A program made the position numbers and the translations under genes. Of a stretch of DNA of 64,000 nt, positions 1 through 10,498 are shown piece after piece; the stretch's first letter is position 1, and each line of letters opens with the position of its first letter. The stretch is from Polytrichum commune (lineage: Eukaryota; Streptophyta; Polytrichopsida; Polytrichales; Polytrichaceae). The DNA lies in contig OX485805.1 in NCBI GenBank assembly GCA_950295325.1, positions 11,720,501 to 11,784,500 of the forward strand, written 5' to 3'. Below the pieces are notes generated by a model that ran no database searches, was not told where the DNA came from, and saw nothing but the letters and a program-made list of their open reading frames with translations.

Positions 1-1105
1 AAATTTTGGTGGAATTATACTCCCAACACTAATCACATGAAACATTGTTCATCCTAGTATTTTTTTACTTCCAATACTATTCATAGCAACAATATCAAAA
101 AAAAATTTGACACCATTCACAATATCATTACTATTCATACCGGCAATATTCATTATTCGCACTGGTGTCAATTTCTTCCACGAAGTCAAGATGGTGGAGT
201 CCCATGTCAAATGCTAAACATAGAATGGAACACAACCATACAATTTAGTAAGGTTATGCAAAGTCATCTATGTTGTGTAATGTTCGAACAACATGTTGAA
301 CTTTCATTAATAAAAATTGAACTCTTGAGCAAGACGTTGTTGCTTAACTCTGAATAATATCACAAACTAATTGGAATAAGCAGTGTGGTATGGACCCAAT
401 TTTACTTAACAAGCATGTTAGCTAACCTAAAATTGTTTGACAACTAACAAGCATGGTCAAACCCTAAGAAGCCCCCGTCCATTTGTAGAATAATTTACTA
501 TCATATGGTTGGTGAGGTCCGCATACACTAAGGGTGAGTTTCCATGTAGGCCGCTCACCCACTAGTTTCTAGATAATAGTGCGTTGGAGGTGTTCACATG
601 TACTTAACCACAACCCGCCAACCAACCACTTCTAGCAGTCCACTAGAATGTGGAGGGCCAAGGACTCGTGCCGCTAGACTTCCATGCACCCGCCAAAAAA
701 TCTTCAACCATGCAAATGTTGGTCACCAAAGGATTAAGACTGGTTAGAGACTCCAGAGAACCAATGCTATTCTACCACTCCATCCTTGATAACAGGGAAG
801 AAGAGGTTAGCAGGTGGGCCCAAATTTGACAAGATGGGAGTAGCTACACGAAATATGATATTTAGTGTCATTCGATATTTCATGCCACTATGGTAACTTT
901 TTTCGGATGACACTTCTTATGAATAAGTGAACAAAAATTGTCACGGACGATGGATGAGTTCATTCGTTGACCAAACCCTACCTCATGTTGTCAACAACTT
1001 GTGATGAAATACCATCATGAATGATTGACATTAGGACGAAAACCCACTTGGTAAGTGACAAGATTTGCAACACTGTAAATCTAGGTTGGGGCGAACCAAC
1101 CCGTA

Positions 1106-1451
1106 CACTACACTAAATTTGATATTTAGTGTTTGATTAGATTTAGTGTTCTACCACCCTACTTTGCTCAACACTAATTTTCAATTCTTTGATAATTAGT
1201 GTTAGACATAAATGCACCGCCGCCGCCTTCCTTGTTGCCACCTCTTTCCTAGAAACAATCAATCGCCTTCCTTGTTGCCACCTCTTTCCTACTATACACT
1301 AAATTCGTGCATGTAACTTTCACATATTAACATAGATGATATTTAGTGTTTGAGTTTACATTTAATGTTACTTACTTTCATAGGGTTAGTGATATTTAGT
1401 GTAGTGTTCGTATTTAGTGTATCTAACACTAAATATCATATTTAGTGTAGT
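1106..1451. mobile_element. MITE family A (CACTACACTAAAT ends), copy 1
   Basis: Begins CACTACACTAAAT and ends ATTTAGTGTAGT, so the ends are inverted repeats, and internal copies of ATATTTAGTGT recur. Nearly identical to 39262-39657 over its whole length, including a 30-bp direct duplication of the segment containing CCTTCCTTGTTGCCACC. A more diverged copy lies at 2276-2588. No coding capacity. The CACTA...TAGTG ends would fit the CACTA superfamily, but a target duplication is not clear. It sits inside the older element at 532-1817. Confidence 0.6.
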
Positions 1452-1619
1452 TCCTTGGAGGCAGGGGTTTAGGCATTCAACAAGGAACGAGTGTCTGGAT
1501 TGGTTCACCCAAATCATAAATCTATAATCCTCCCAAAATTTTGCAAGTCAAGACAAATAACGTTGGGTCAACCTCAAGTGTTGGTGACACTATACGGCGG
1601 TTTGCAAGTAGTATTGAGC

Positions 1620-1697
1620 AACACACTTAGAAGTGGTGACACTAAATATCATAGTTAGCGTAGTTGGCACTAAATATCATATTTAGCGTAGTTGGCA
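1620..1697. repeat. Two direct copies of a MITE family A end
   Basis: A unit of about 32 bp containing GGCACTAAATATCATA followed by TTAGCGTAGTT occurs twice in tandem. It resembles the terminal sequence of MITE family A (1106-1451) but without the body of the element, so it is most simply a remnant of terminal sequences. Confidence 0.4.
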
Positions 1698-2275
1698 CAA
1701 TCGAGCCATGTCCCATGAGATTCCCTCTACATATTTGGGGGGGGGGGAGGAGGTTTGTCCTTATTCGCACTAGAATAAATAATGAGGTAGGCGAGCGGTC
1801 TACATTGAAACCCACCCTAACTAAGGGCCTTAATAAGTAAGCCCACATCTCCCGCAAACTAATGCACACCTTTGAAATGGGAGAATCTCCAAGCCCTGCT
1901 TACATACATAAAGCCTAAAATTGGAAGTACTGAAGCATCCAAGCTACCGCCTTAAATGGAAAGCTTATTCAACTTCCTGAATGAATGTGAAGGAGGATAT
2001 CTAACTTATCATATGCTCAAGATTTGAGCCCTGTCTACAGAGAAAGCGAGGCTTAACCCCAACCCCGAGAGCCAGCCGGGACGACACGTGTCATGTGAAG
2101 TGGAACTTATATGTTGTGGACCCAGCCACATGGCATCCTGACCCATGATATATCTGATGTGGCACGCGCTGTGGCGCTTATAAAGCGAGGAACTAATAAC
2201 TAGGAAACGTAATAAGGCTTGGCTTTGGGGGGGTGTCAATGAACGGGGAGAACTAACCGGTAGGCTAAACAGGGT

Positions 2276-2588
2276 AATTAGTGTTTGATTATATTCAATG
2301 TTGTTATCACCTTATCCTACTCAACACTAATTTTTAGTTTTCTGATAACTTTAGTGTTAGAAGATGTGCCAGAAGATATGCTGAAATTCTCTTTTTGTCA
2401 TTGTTAGTTTTCTTTTTTCATATCCTTACTAACACTAAATTCAAACATGTAGCTTCCACATATTACCATAGTCGATATGTAGTGTTTGAGTTAACATTTG
2501 ATGCTACTTACTTTTATAGGGTTATTGATATTTAGTGTATGCGTTCATATTTAGTGTATCAAACTCTGAATATCGTGTTTAGTGTAGT
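2276..2588. mobile_element. MITE family A, diverged copy 2
   Basis: Aligns by eye with 1106-1451 and 39262-39657 across most of its length: the AGTGTTTGATTATATTCAATGT start, the CTCAACACTAATTTT segment, the CTTCCACATATTACCATAG segment and the final GTGTTTAGTGTAGTT. The middle part with the duplicated TTGTTGCCACC block is missing or replaced. More diverged than the other two copies, hence probably older. Confidence 0.5.
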
Positions 2589-2771
2589 TACAAATGAACC
2601 GGTTGAATTTGAGAGATAACCGTTTCAAATTCCAAACTTCATGAAAATAGTTGATCGGTTGGGAGTGTTTCATAGAATGTTCCTCAATGTAGTAAAAAAA
2701 AACCGAAAGATGTCGACATGTATTTGGAAACACTAGGATCTCCACTGATTATGCCCAAAAATCTCCCCGGA

Positions 2772-3010
2772 CACTACACTATATAGTCCTATTAGTGTGG
2801 GTGGAAAGTAAGCATGGGCCACCTTGATCTTCTACTTGATGTGGAATTAGTGTGGGTCCACGACCTTGCGTCTTCCCCCAGGTTTTCGTGAAGACTTATG
2901 ACCAACACATTAGAGTTATCCTTTAACTCAACCGGAGTTTTAGTAGGGAGTTGGTTGTTTCGCATGCATAACTTTCCATGTTCGGTAAGTTGTGGGTGCA
3001 TGCTTGGAGT
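2772..3010. mobile_element. MITE family B (CACTACACTATATAGTCC end), partial copy
   Basis: Starts CACTACACTATATAGTCC followed by TATTAGTGTGGGTGG and contains the family hallmark GTGAAGACTTATGACCAACAC. Family members occur at 5122-5491, 5985-6354, 44334-44540 and 49925-50074. Only the 5' half is recognisable here. The 3' boundary is uncertain. Confidence 0.45.
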
Positions 3011-3654
3011 CAATGTGGAGGTTTGAAAGAAGGACCTTCCATATTAGTTCATTGGGTACCAAACTCATTTTGGCATGCCAAAATGAACATGAACATGTAC
3101 TCTATTGAGTACTAGTCAATGAACATGGAGTTTACAAGTTTATCCAGTTTTTAGCCCCTACTTTGGAAACTCATCCAATTAACTTCAAAAGCCACTCGGT
3201 TATAGTTGAACCTTAGTTGTTTGTTCGGTTGAAAGCCCAAGTTTTTGTTAGCGTGTAGGTTATAATCTGAAAGTTTGTTAAACTCTTTGATTAAAATTTT
3301 GAGAATTCTCATTTGCTTATGGTTATAATTTAATGTTGTAATAGTCATTTCTTACCTTGGTTTTGACACTTCAATTTTTGGATCCTCAAACTAGGACAAA
3401 CATTGTAAAACATCAAAACACCACTAAATAGACATTGTAATGCACATAAATAACATCCTTGGCACGACTCGAACTTGGTCTAGTCCTTCACCTCTTGAAG
3501 GCCAAGGATTCTTGACTCTAAAATACTTTGAAGTTTTGCATAAATAAATTAAACATAAAATTAAACAAAATTATCAAATGAAGCTTAAATGTTATCCAAA
3601 TCTAAGTCTTGGGCATCTTCAAGCGTGACCAACGAGATACTTCTTAAGGTGAGA

Positions 3655-4110
3655 ATACAAATACCTTGATTTTGTTGAAGTCCTCCATAACTCAATTGCC
3701 TCCACCAAGATGTGGTCGAAATTATAGGTTGGACCTTCTAACGCCACTCTTAGTACAAATTTTAAGTGCTTTGTTTCCAAATGTTTCTAGTGTTTGGTTT
3801 TTATAATATTCTACATTGAAAAAACCCTTTCACAAGTTTTTATACTTATACATTGACATCTAGCAATTTCTGATAAAATGAAGGATGTTAGAGTATTTTG
3901 TTTTTGTAAAAAATCATTCTAAGTTATCATAGCCCACAAGTCTTTGAACATTTATCCTTCCATTCAAGAATTCCTTTCTAGATGCATTTAGATTTACAAG
4001 AAGAGGGAGTGTTTTGTTTCCTACATACTTCTCAACTCCATGATGTTGGAGGAGAACTTTTGAATTTGTCGCATCCCAAGAACTCAAACCAACTCTCCTT
4101 GACGGCATGT
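3655..4110 (-). pseudogene. Decayed hAT transposase, C-terminal dimerisation region
   Basis: Minus-strand translation gives, with in-frame stops, a segment reading CQCISI...CERVFSM, then NIIKTKH, then LRVALEGP, then HILVEAIELWRTSTKSRY. This is the order and spacing of the hAT C-terminal dimerisation domain, especially of the ZNF862/DUF4371-like group (ER-FS-QNIIKTKHRN-L...LRVALEGP...AIELW). The frame carries at least three stops (after FSM, after KTKH and upstream near 3920), so it cannot encode an active enzyme. The section 3914-4108 stays open and may be the upstream part of the domain in another frame. No terminal inverted repeats were found around it. The family assignment comes from motif order seen in the sequence. 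Confidence 0.55.
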
Positions 4111-5121
4111 TAGTAAGATTTGAAATCTGAAAAATATAAACAACATGATTGTCTTGAAATCTAGCCTCTAAAGCATTGCAGATAGCTTGAGCATATGGTT
4201 TTTAAAAAGCCAAAGGCTTTTCCAAATCAACATCACTAGGATCTCTAATAATCTCTACAAAATGATATTTGGCACCTCTGATTTCACTTGGTAACCTTTG
4301 CAAATATCCATAAGGGGGGGGGGGGCACGATTTGGTATAACATGGTAGTTTGTGTTGGAATTGAATGTCTTTTGATTTAGGTCAATATACTCTATAACAT
4401 GCAACATTCTCGACCATACACTCGGGAGAACCAACTAAAGACTACCCATGCCCTCGGGAGAACCACCCAATTTCCGCCTCCACTTAATATCAAACAACCA
4501 GTTTACCGTGATTTGTGTAGATGGACTGGTCAATTTTCTATACATTCAATTTTTTCGTTGGTTATATGGCCTACATATTCAAATTTCATCCGTTTTTTTG
4601 CCAAATATAGTATGTTGATTTTACAGTAATTGCCAGCTCTTCCCATGCATTGTTGCATATTGTTTTAAGGGCTTTTATGTTGGATGAATGAGAGGTATGC
4701 TCGAATGTGATAATTCCCTTTCTCATACACCAAATAAGGCACTTACCTCAAGAATAAAAACTTCACTTCTAAAGTCGTTTATAGAGAAAGCATGGAACCT
4801 CTCCACATGTCACCAAGAGTTGGTTTCATTTGTTGTAGAGCTAGCCACATGGTAGCCAAAATTATGATAGATTTATCAAGTGGGTATTTAAAAACCAAGG
4901 ATTTTGATTGAAAACACCAACGAAAGACATGCACCTTTGAAGTTTGTTGTTAAATCATTACAATTGGATCCTATAACACTAAATTGGCAACTATAACCCC
5001 ACATTACGAGTCATAGCGACTAAAAATAAAGAAGATTGGGGAATACAATGTTTCAATGCATTTTCAAATTGCCCGCTTTTGGCAGGTGTCACAAAGCTTT
5101 ACTTGAAAACTAATGGAAATT

Positions 5122-5491
5122 ACACTAAATAGTCCTATTATTGTGGGTGAAAAACTAGCATGGAAATAACAACGTGGTCCATATTAATTTCCTAGCCAAG
5201 GTAAAATTGACATGGGTCCAAGACCTCATGTCTACATCTAAGTCTTCATGAAGGCTTTTGACCAACACCTTACATAAAATGAAATAGTCCCACTACATCA
5301 AAAGTAGTACAAAAACCAATAATCACCCGAACTGATTTTCTAAAGAGACGATTATTATGGCCCATCATGAGTTCTTACTAGAAATTTAGCGTGGGTTGAA
5401 AATGAAATGTGGCCCACATCAATTCTCGTTATGAGAGTTAGTGTGGGCTCTACAAACTTATGTGACCCATGATAATAGGACTATTTAGTGC
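5122..5491. mobile_element. MITE family B, near-complete copy
   Basis: Opens with ACACTAAATAGTCCTATTA and closes with the inverse, TAATAGGACTATTTAGTGCA. Internal GTGGGCCACA-type motifs and the GAAGGCTTTTGACCAACAC block match other family B copies. Non-coding. Confidence 0.5.
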
Positions 5492-5984
5492 ATTTGTAGA
5501 ACCTCCCTCTACTAATTATCAAATGGTTTGTATGATTGTATATTATTTGTTGGGGTGATGGTTCAAAGCACCAACCAAAAGGGGATGGTGGAAACAATGT
5601 TTGCACTATAGTGCGCGATGATTTATGTTTCCAACCAATTTTACAAATGAGTCAAGGTCAATGACCTTGAATTACTCTACTGAGATTAAATAGGATGATT
5701 TAAGAACAAGCCTATAGGGGGTGAATGTTCACAACACATGTTGAGTGAACCAAGGGGGAGGAGGAGGGTGAAAGTGATCACTGTTCTTGTAGAGACTATG
5801 AATTATTATTTCAAGATGAATGAACCCCTGAACGGGGATCAAACACCCTTCATTACGATAATAAGCTTAAATCAGGAGGAACAAACAACCAACCTATAGG
5901 GGCCATGTTCTAATACCCCATTAGTAGATGTTTGGAAACCTCAACCGGCCTATGAGGGGCATGGTATTACTGCGCCCAACATGA

Positions 5985-6354
5985 TACACTAACTCTTCAT
6001 GCTATTGTGGGCCACAATAGGTTTTTAGAACCCATGCTAATTCTCACAATAAGGAATAATGCGGGCCACAATACTTTTCAGCCCACGATAATTTTCTAGT
6101 GAGAAATAAGTGTGGGCCACAATACTGGTTTTTCTATAAAATCAATGTGGGTGGTTAATTAGTTTGTGTGGTACTTTTGATGTAAAATGACAATTTTATT
6201 TTATTTTCTGTAAAGAACTGGTCAGAAGTCTTCACGAAGACCCAAGGCTCTTGGACCCACAATACTTCCACGTTGACGATAAAATTAGTGTTGCCCACAC
6301 TAATTGTTTCACACCTATTTTCCACCCACACTAATAGGACTATATAGTGTAGTG
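5985..6354. mobile_element. MITE family B copy, 3' half well preserved
   Basis: The right end CTAATAGGACTATATAGTGTAGTG is the exact inverse of the left end of the copy at 2772. The GAAGTCTTCACGAAGACC palindrome-like block marks the middle. The left part contains three spaced GTGGGCCACAATA motifs. A 98-codon minus-strand frame over this region is a by-product of the repeat. Confidence 0.5.
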
Positions 6355-6679
6355 TTAGGAAACCAAAACGGCCTTGAGGGGGGTAACATGTAGTGTTGGG
6401 AAACAAACTCCGTATTTGTCGATATGGTTCAATACATTTCCGTTTCTCCAACTACTTATCGAACTTGGAAGTTAGCGGGAGTTGACTTGAAGACTTGGGA
6501 GCTCTCACTCACTCATTCTTCTCTACTACTGTTCAAAGCTTCATATATGATTCTATTGTTGGGCCCTACACCCGTGATTTAATACACTTTTCATAAAAGC
6601 ATGCACTTTGAAGCCTCTAAAAACAACTTGGAACACGATTGGTGTAGACCCCACCTTCGAGACACAAGTCGTATAACAC

Positions 6680-7005
6680 CACTCAACCAAATATTGTATT
6701 TCGTGTCACCCACACTAAATGTAAACCTAACATTATTTGCCATTCCTTGTAAACAAAATTGGGCACTATATATTTACAACGTTGCAAGTATTGTCACCTA
6801 CTAAGTGGTTTTTCTTTTCCAAATGAAGTCATACATGACAATGTTTCATTACAAAACTGGTAGGATGCAGAATATACCACAAGTGGATGAACTGAAAGTA
6901 CGGTGGGATGAGAATACTTGTAAACTTATTCACGAGAAGTGTCACTAACAAAAGTCGGTTACATAAAATATCATATGACACTAATTGCAATATTTAGTGT
7001 ACTTG
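6680..7005. repeat. MITE-like family C copy
   Basis: Shares an extended alignment with 15244-15602: CACTAAATGTAAACCTAACA, then TTGCAAGTATTGTCACCTACTAAGTGG, then a block on converting to GTGGATGAACTG, and the end TATTCACGAGAAGTGTCAC...GACACTAATTG. A reverse-strand relative is at about 855-1085 (TTACCAAGTGG-like inverse plus CAACACTGTAAAT). Ends resemble TTTAGTGTA motifs of family A, so the families may be related. Non-coding. Confidence 0.4.
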
Positions 7006-7652
7006 GAATTATCAACGAAAAAGGACATAATAAGGGACCAATCAACTACCAAATTTAATAAACTTTCTTACTTGACCGACAATGGGTGCCATGTGTCATC
7101 GTGTGATTGGGTTGAAGCCCTAAAAAGATGATCTGGCCATTGAAGGTAGGCAGTGATGTGCTCAAGGCATTTAGGGTAGTTTTGGGTTCCTATGATGTTG
7201 TATGGCACGAAGTAATTAACTTTTGGCATACAATTGCCACATGTTGTTATCGCATTGGTTGGGATTGTGCCAAACTCCCAAACCGTTGCACCATATAAGC
7301 ATTTTAGTTAAAACCCTCCACAGTATTTACCCAACTTTGGTCATAAAACTCACTTTTGGTGGCGCATACTATAAGCCCAAACCTAAGAATATTAAATCCC
7401 GGTCATCAAGGATCTTGCATACGAGACTAGAATAGTCTTCTCTTGACTATCACTTTTTATGGAGTGGAGTCAACCAGTCTTCTACATAAAGTGTTGTTTT
7501 GATGGCAACATGCAACCATAGAAGACATGGTCAAGTTAACATTCCCACTTACACTTGCGTGCATATATAGGGTGTCTAGTCTTCATACCACTTACAAATC
7601 AATGTTTTTAAATGCTATTATTAGAGTCATTAGTGTGCATATATAGAAGTGA

Positions 7653-8138
7653 GGGCCGCTTCACACTATGGCCGTCCAAATCAAGAGGCCGTGGGATTGG
7701 ATGGCCAAACTTTGTTGAGAGTTCAAAGAAATGGGCTGAAAATAGTCAATAAAATATAGGAATTAGAGCTTTCGGCCGGGTCTAGTGTGAAGCCTCCAAA
7801 GGTCAAGCCCAAAGTCCAAACCCATACCAATTGTCCCTCCAAAAATAATCCCTCCAATCTAACGGCTAAGATATTGTTAGTTTTTGATATTTTTATGAAA
7901 AAATAATCAACGGCATGTCGACGATAATTTGGGTTTCCATTCCTGTCTGACCCAAACTTCCTTTGAGAGTTTGTCGCATTAATCAAAAAGTAATGCCATG
8001 TAGGCGTTTTGGAGAGCGACGGCCTTTGGACTTTGGCCTCTAGTATGAAGGGTCGAGAGGCCGAATTCTTGATTTCTTGCAATCCAATTGGTGGAAATCA
8101 ACGGCCTCTCGACCTTCAACCATAGTGTGAAGCGGCCC
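7653..8138. mobile_element. Harbinger-like MITE with GGGCCGCTTCACACTATGG ends
   Basis: Inverted ends GGGCCGCTTCACACTATGG and CCATAGTGTGAAGCGGCCC are perfect over 19 bp. Flanks are TGA on the left and TAA on the right, close to a TWA duplication with one mismatch. Ends are related to those at 27604 (GGGCCGGTTTACACTACGG) and 42896 (GGGCCGCTTTACACC). A 119-codon minus-strand frame across it is not a recognisable protein. Confidence 0.6.
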
Positions 8139-8189
8139 TAAAACCCCAACATCTGACTATGGCATGCCAAACATTTGTAGTGGCGGCAA

Positions 8190-8597
8190 CCAATATCTAC
8201 TTGCTCACTGGATTCTAGATAATAGTAGGTCGGAGGTGTTCGCATGTAGTTGAGCACAACCCACCAACCAACCACATTATGGCGGTCCACTACAATGTGG
8301 TGGGCCATGGACACAGGTCGTTGGACTTCCATGTGCCCACAAAAAATCTTACCTACAAGTGTCGGTCACTAAAGGATGAAGGCCGATTATAGATTGAAGA
8401 GAACCAATGCCAGTCTAGAACTCCATCCTTGATAACCAAGAGGAAGAGGTTAGTAGGTGGACTTGGATTTGAGAAGATGGGAGTAGCTAGTTGGCACATA
8501 TGAACCCTACCCCACCAAATTCCCTTGACATTTGGGCGGGTTTGTCCTTAATTACACTAGAATGTGGTGGGCGAACGGTTTCCATGGAAACTCACCC
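8190..8597. mobile_element. Harbinger-like element, 5'-truncated relative of 532-1817
   Basis: Matches 560-850 (GGATTCTAGATAATAGT...GGAGGTGTTCGCATGTAGTTGA and GATAACCAAGAGGAAGAGGTTAG) and ends ...GAAACTCACCC followed by TTA at 8598-8600. The left terminal GGGTGAGTTTCC is missing, so the copy is truncated on that side, near the end of the preceding element (8138). Confidence 0.45.
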
Positions 8598-8664
8598 TTA
8601 TTGATACATCCACAAACACACAACTTTAGTAGCTGAAATGGTACCATGATATTTGTTATGATTA

Positions 8665-8779
8665 GTGTCCATATAGGCCACTCACCCACCACATTCTAGT
8701 GGAAATGTAGATTCCTCCTAGTGACATCTACATTTCCACTTGAATGTGGTGGGCGAGCGGCCTACAAGGAAACTAACCC
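8665..8779. mobile_element. 115-bp Harbinger-like MITE, TTA duplication
   Basis: A short fold-back element. GTGTCCATATAGGCC...CCACCACATTCTAGTGGAAATGTAG pairs with CTACATTTCCACTTGAATGTGGTGG...GGCCTACAAGGAAACTAACCC. TTA lies on each side (8662-8664 and 8780-8782). The arms are nearly complementary over the entire element, leaving a loop of only a few bases. Confidence 0.6.
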
Positions 8780-8862
8780 TTAGCGGAATTGACAATAATG
8801 GTCAATATGTGCCATTAAGATTTGGTTTTACCAATCTTGATAAGCCATGTTACAACCTCTTA

Positions 8863-9267
8863 GGGCGAGTTTCCATGTAGGTTGCTCGCCCACTAGATTC
8901 TAGCATGAATAAAGGCAAACTTGGCCAAATGTAGAGTGAATATGGTGGGGTAGGGTTTGTATGTGCTAACTTGTTGCCGGACATACCTACTAACCTCTTC
9001 CTCCCATTTATCAAGGATGGAGTTCTAGATCAACATCGGTTCTCTTGAGTTTGTAACCAATCTTAAATCCATTGGCAACCAAGACTTGTAAGTTAAAGTT
9101 TCTTTAGTGGACACATGGCAGTTTAGCAGTCCATGTTCATGGATCTCCACGTTCTAGTGGACCGCCAAAATGTGATTGGATGGCAGCTTATGCTTAACTA
9201 CATGCACACACCTCCGACCCACTTTTTTAATAATCTAGTGGACGATCGGCCTACATGGATATCACCC
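8863..9267. mobile_element. 405-bp Harbinger-like element, TTA duplication
   Basis: Starts GGGCGAGTTTCCATGTAGG, ends CCTACATGGATATCACCC, and is flanked by TTA at 8860-8862 and 9268-9270. The interior is the inverse of 8190-8597 (for example TATCAAGGATGGAGTTCTAGA against its complement at 8415-8435). It appears complete but non-autonomous. Confidence 0.6.
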
Positions 9268-9670
9268 TTAGGCATTCATGGCTTGAGTACATGCCAATGA
9301 CATCTATGCTTGAGATTATAAACTAATCAACATTTAAGTCCATTGTAATTCGCTTGTTGATGAAGTCATTTAACTATTTTTGCTCATGTTAGGGATTTGG
9401 GTTGCAAGAATTCATAAATTACTATATATTTGGAATAGCCTCAAATTTCTTGCACTACCAAGTATGTATTATGCTTATATATATATTACCAATGGGTTTT
9501 GCAGAACTTCCATTATATGATTTCCTACTACAATATCCCACATGTGTAGTTGAAAACAATCGTGAGTATTCAATACTTTTTTGGTACAAATCCATCTAGA
9601 CATATTTCCCTTTAAGTTGTTTGATTTGTGTCAAACAAGTGCCGAAGCCAGTGCTTTGAAATCGGCATTG

Positions 9671-9950
9671 TAAGAGCATGCCCAACAACTTCATGTGGAT
9701 GTAGGGGGTGGGGCTCAATTTATGGTAAGCCCCATGCGACCTCGCCATCACTATAAGAGATGGACGGTTGGGCATCAAGCAATCCCATGGCCGCCATACA
9801 TGCCTCGGTTGGCATGTTCGTGTTGCTAACAACATCCAAGCTTAGGTTTGATTATGGGCTATCAAGCCATTGCAAGTTGCCGTCAACAAGGGGAACGTTA
9901 CTTGGGTGCCAACATCTTGGTGTAAATGTTGGGCATACTCCAAGCCTTCC
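9671..9950. repeat. Possible MITE with GAGCATGCCCAACA ends
   Basis: AGAGCATGCCCAACAACTT near 9673 is matched in inverse by AATGTTGGGCATACTCC near 9927. The two overlapping frames of 74-79 codons inside, one on each strand, have no recognisable domain. The target duplication is not clear, so the element call is tentative. Confidence 0.3.
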
Positions 9951-10000
9951 ACCTCATCTTTATAGTGCAGTTAAAAATAAATAAATAAAATAAAATGAAG

Positions 10001-10498
10001 TAATCTCCCACTTAAGTACGCACTTTGAACAGGAGTCGTTGGTGTGCACTTAGTATGTAGGTGCGTACTTTACTCATATCGCTTTCTAAACCCTCTGCTT
10101 CGATGAATTGCAATGGGAAACGGACGAAACATGAGGCAACCTGCTTGATTGAAATCCAACCTATCGTGACATTTGTTGAATATGAAAGTGCCACCGACTT
10201 CAAAGGCTTTGAAGCTCTACACAACACAGTCCTCGACATCGACGGCCAGTTGCTATCCTCCGGCGTTCAAATGGAAGTTGGACAGATGCATGATGAACTG
10301 TGACGATCGTTTGAGATGTTTCAACAAAATGTTAAAAAACTGACATTGAATGTCAAGCGTACAAAATTCATGAATTCACAGCAAATGGCCTTAAACGACG
10401 TGTTCAAACAATAAAGTATGAACCCTGTTTTTTTTCAAAAAAATTGCGCACTTAACCGGATGCATACTTAAACGGGTGCACACTTAAGCGGGAGATTA
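10001..10498. mobile_element. TA-flanked TIR element with internal coding-like segment
   Basis: Ends TAATCTCCCACTTAAGT and CTTAAGCGGGAGATTA are inverted repeats, and the subterminal CACTTAAG/GTGCGTAC units are repeated several times near both ends. Reading the outer TA as target duplication would fit Tc1/mariner-like elements. Inside, 10106-10303 (+) is open and continues after one TGA (10301-10303) in the same frame to about 10412 (KRTKHEATCLIEIQP..., then SFEMFQQNVKKL, ending ALNDVFKQ). It reads like a decayed short coding region, but I do not recognise the protein. Confidence 0.45.

Larger units (their letters stand above)
532..1817. mobile_element. Harbinger-like TIR element, nested, with TAA target duplication
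   Basis: Starts GGGTGAGTTTCCATGTAGG and ends with the approximate inverse (TACATTGAAACCCACCC). It is flanked on both sides by TAA (529-531 and 1818-1820), the 3-bp TWA duplication typical of PIF/Harbinger elements. Its 5' part (532-855) is closely related to 8190-8495 and, inverted, to 8863-9267. Its interior has been invaded by other repeats: a relative of the 6690-7000 family in reverse (about 855-1085) and a CACTA-ended MITE (1106-1451). No transposase frame is visible, so it is non-autonomous. Superfamily assignment rests on TIR shape and duplication length only. Confidence 0.6.
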
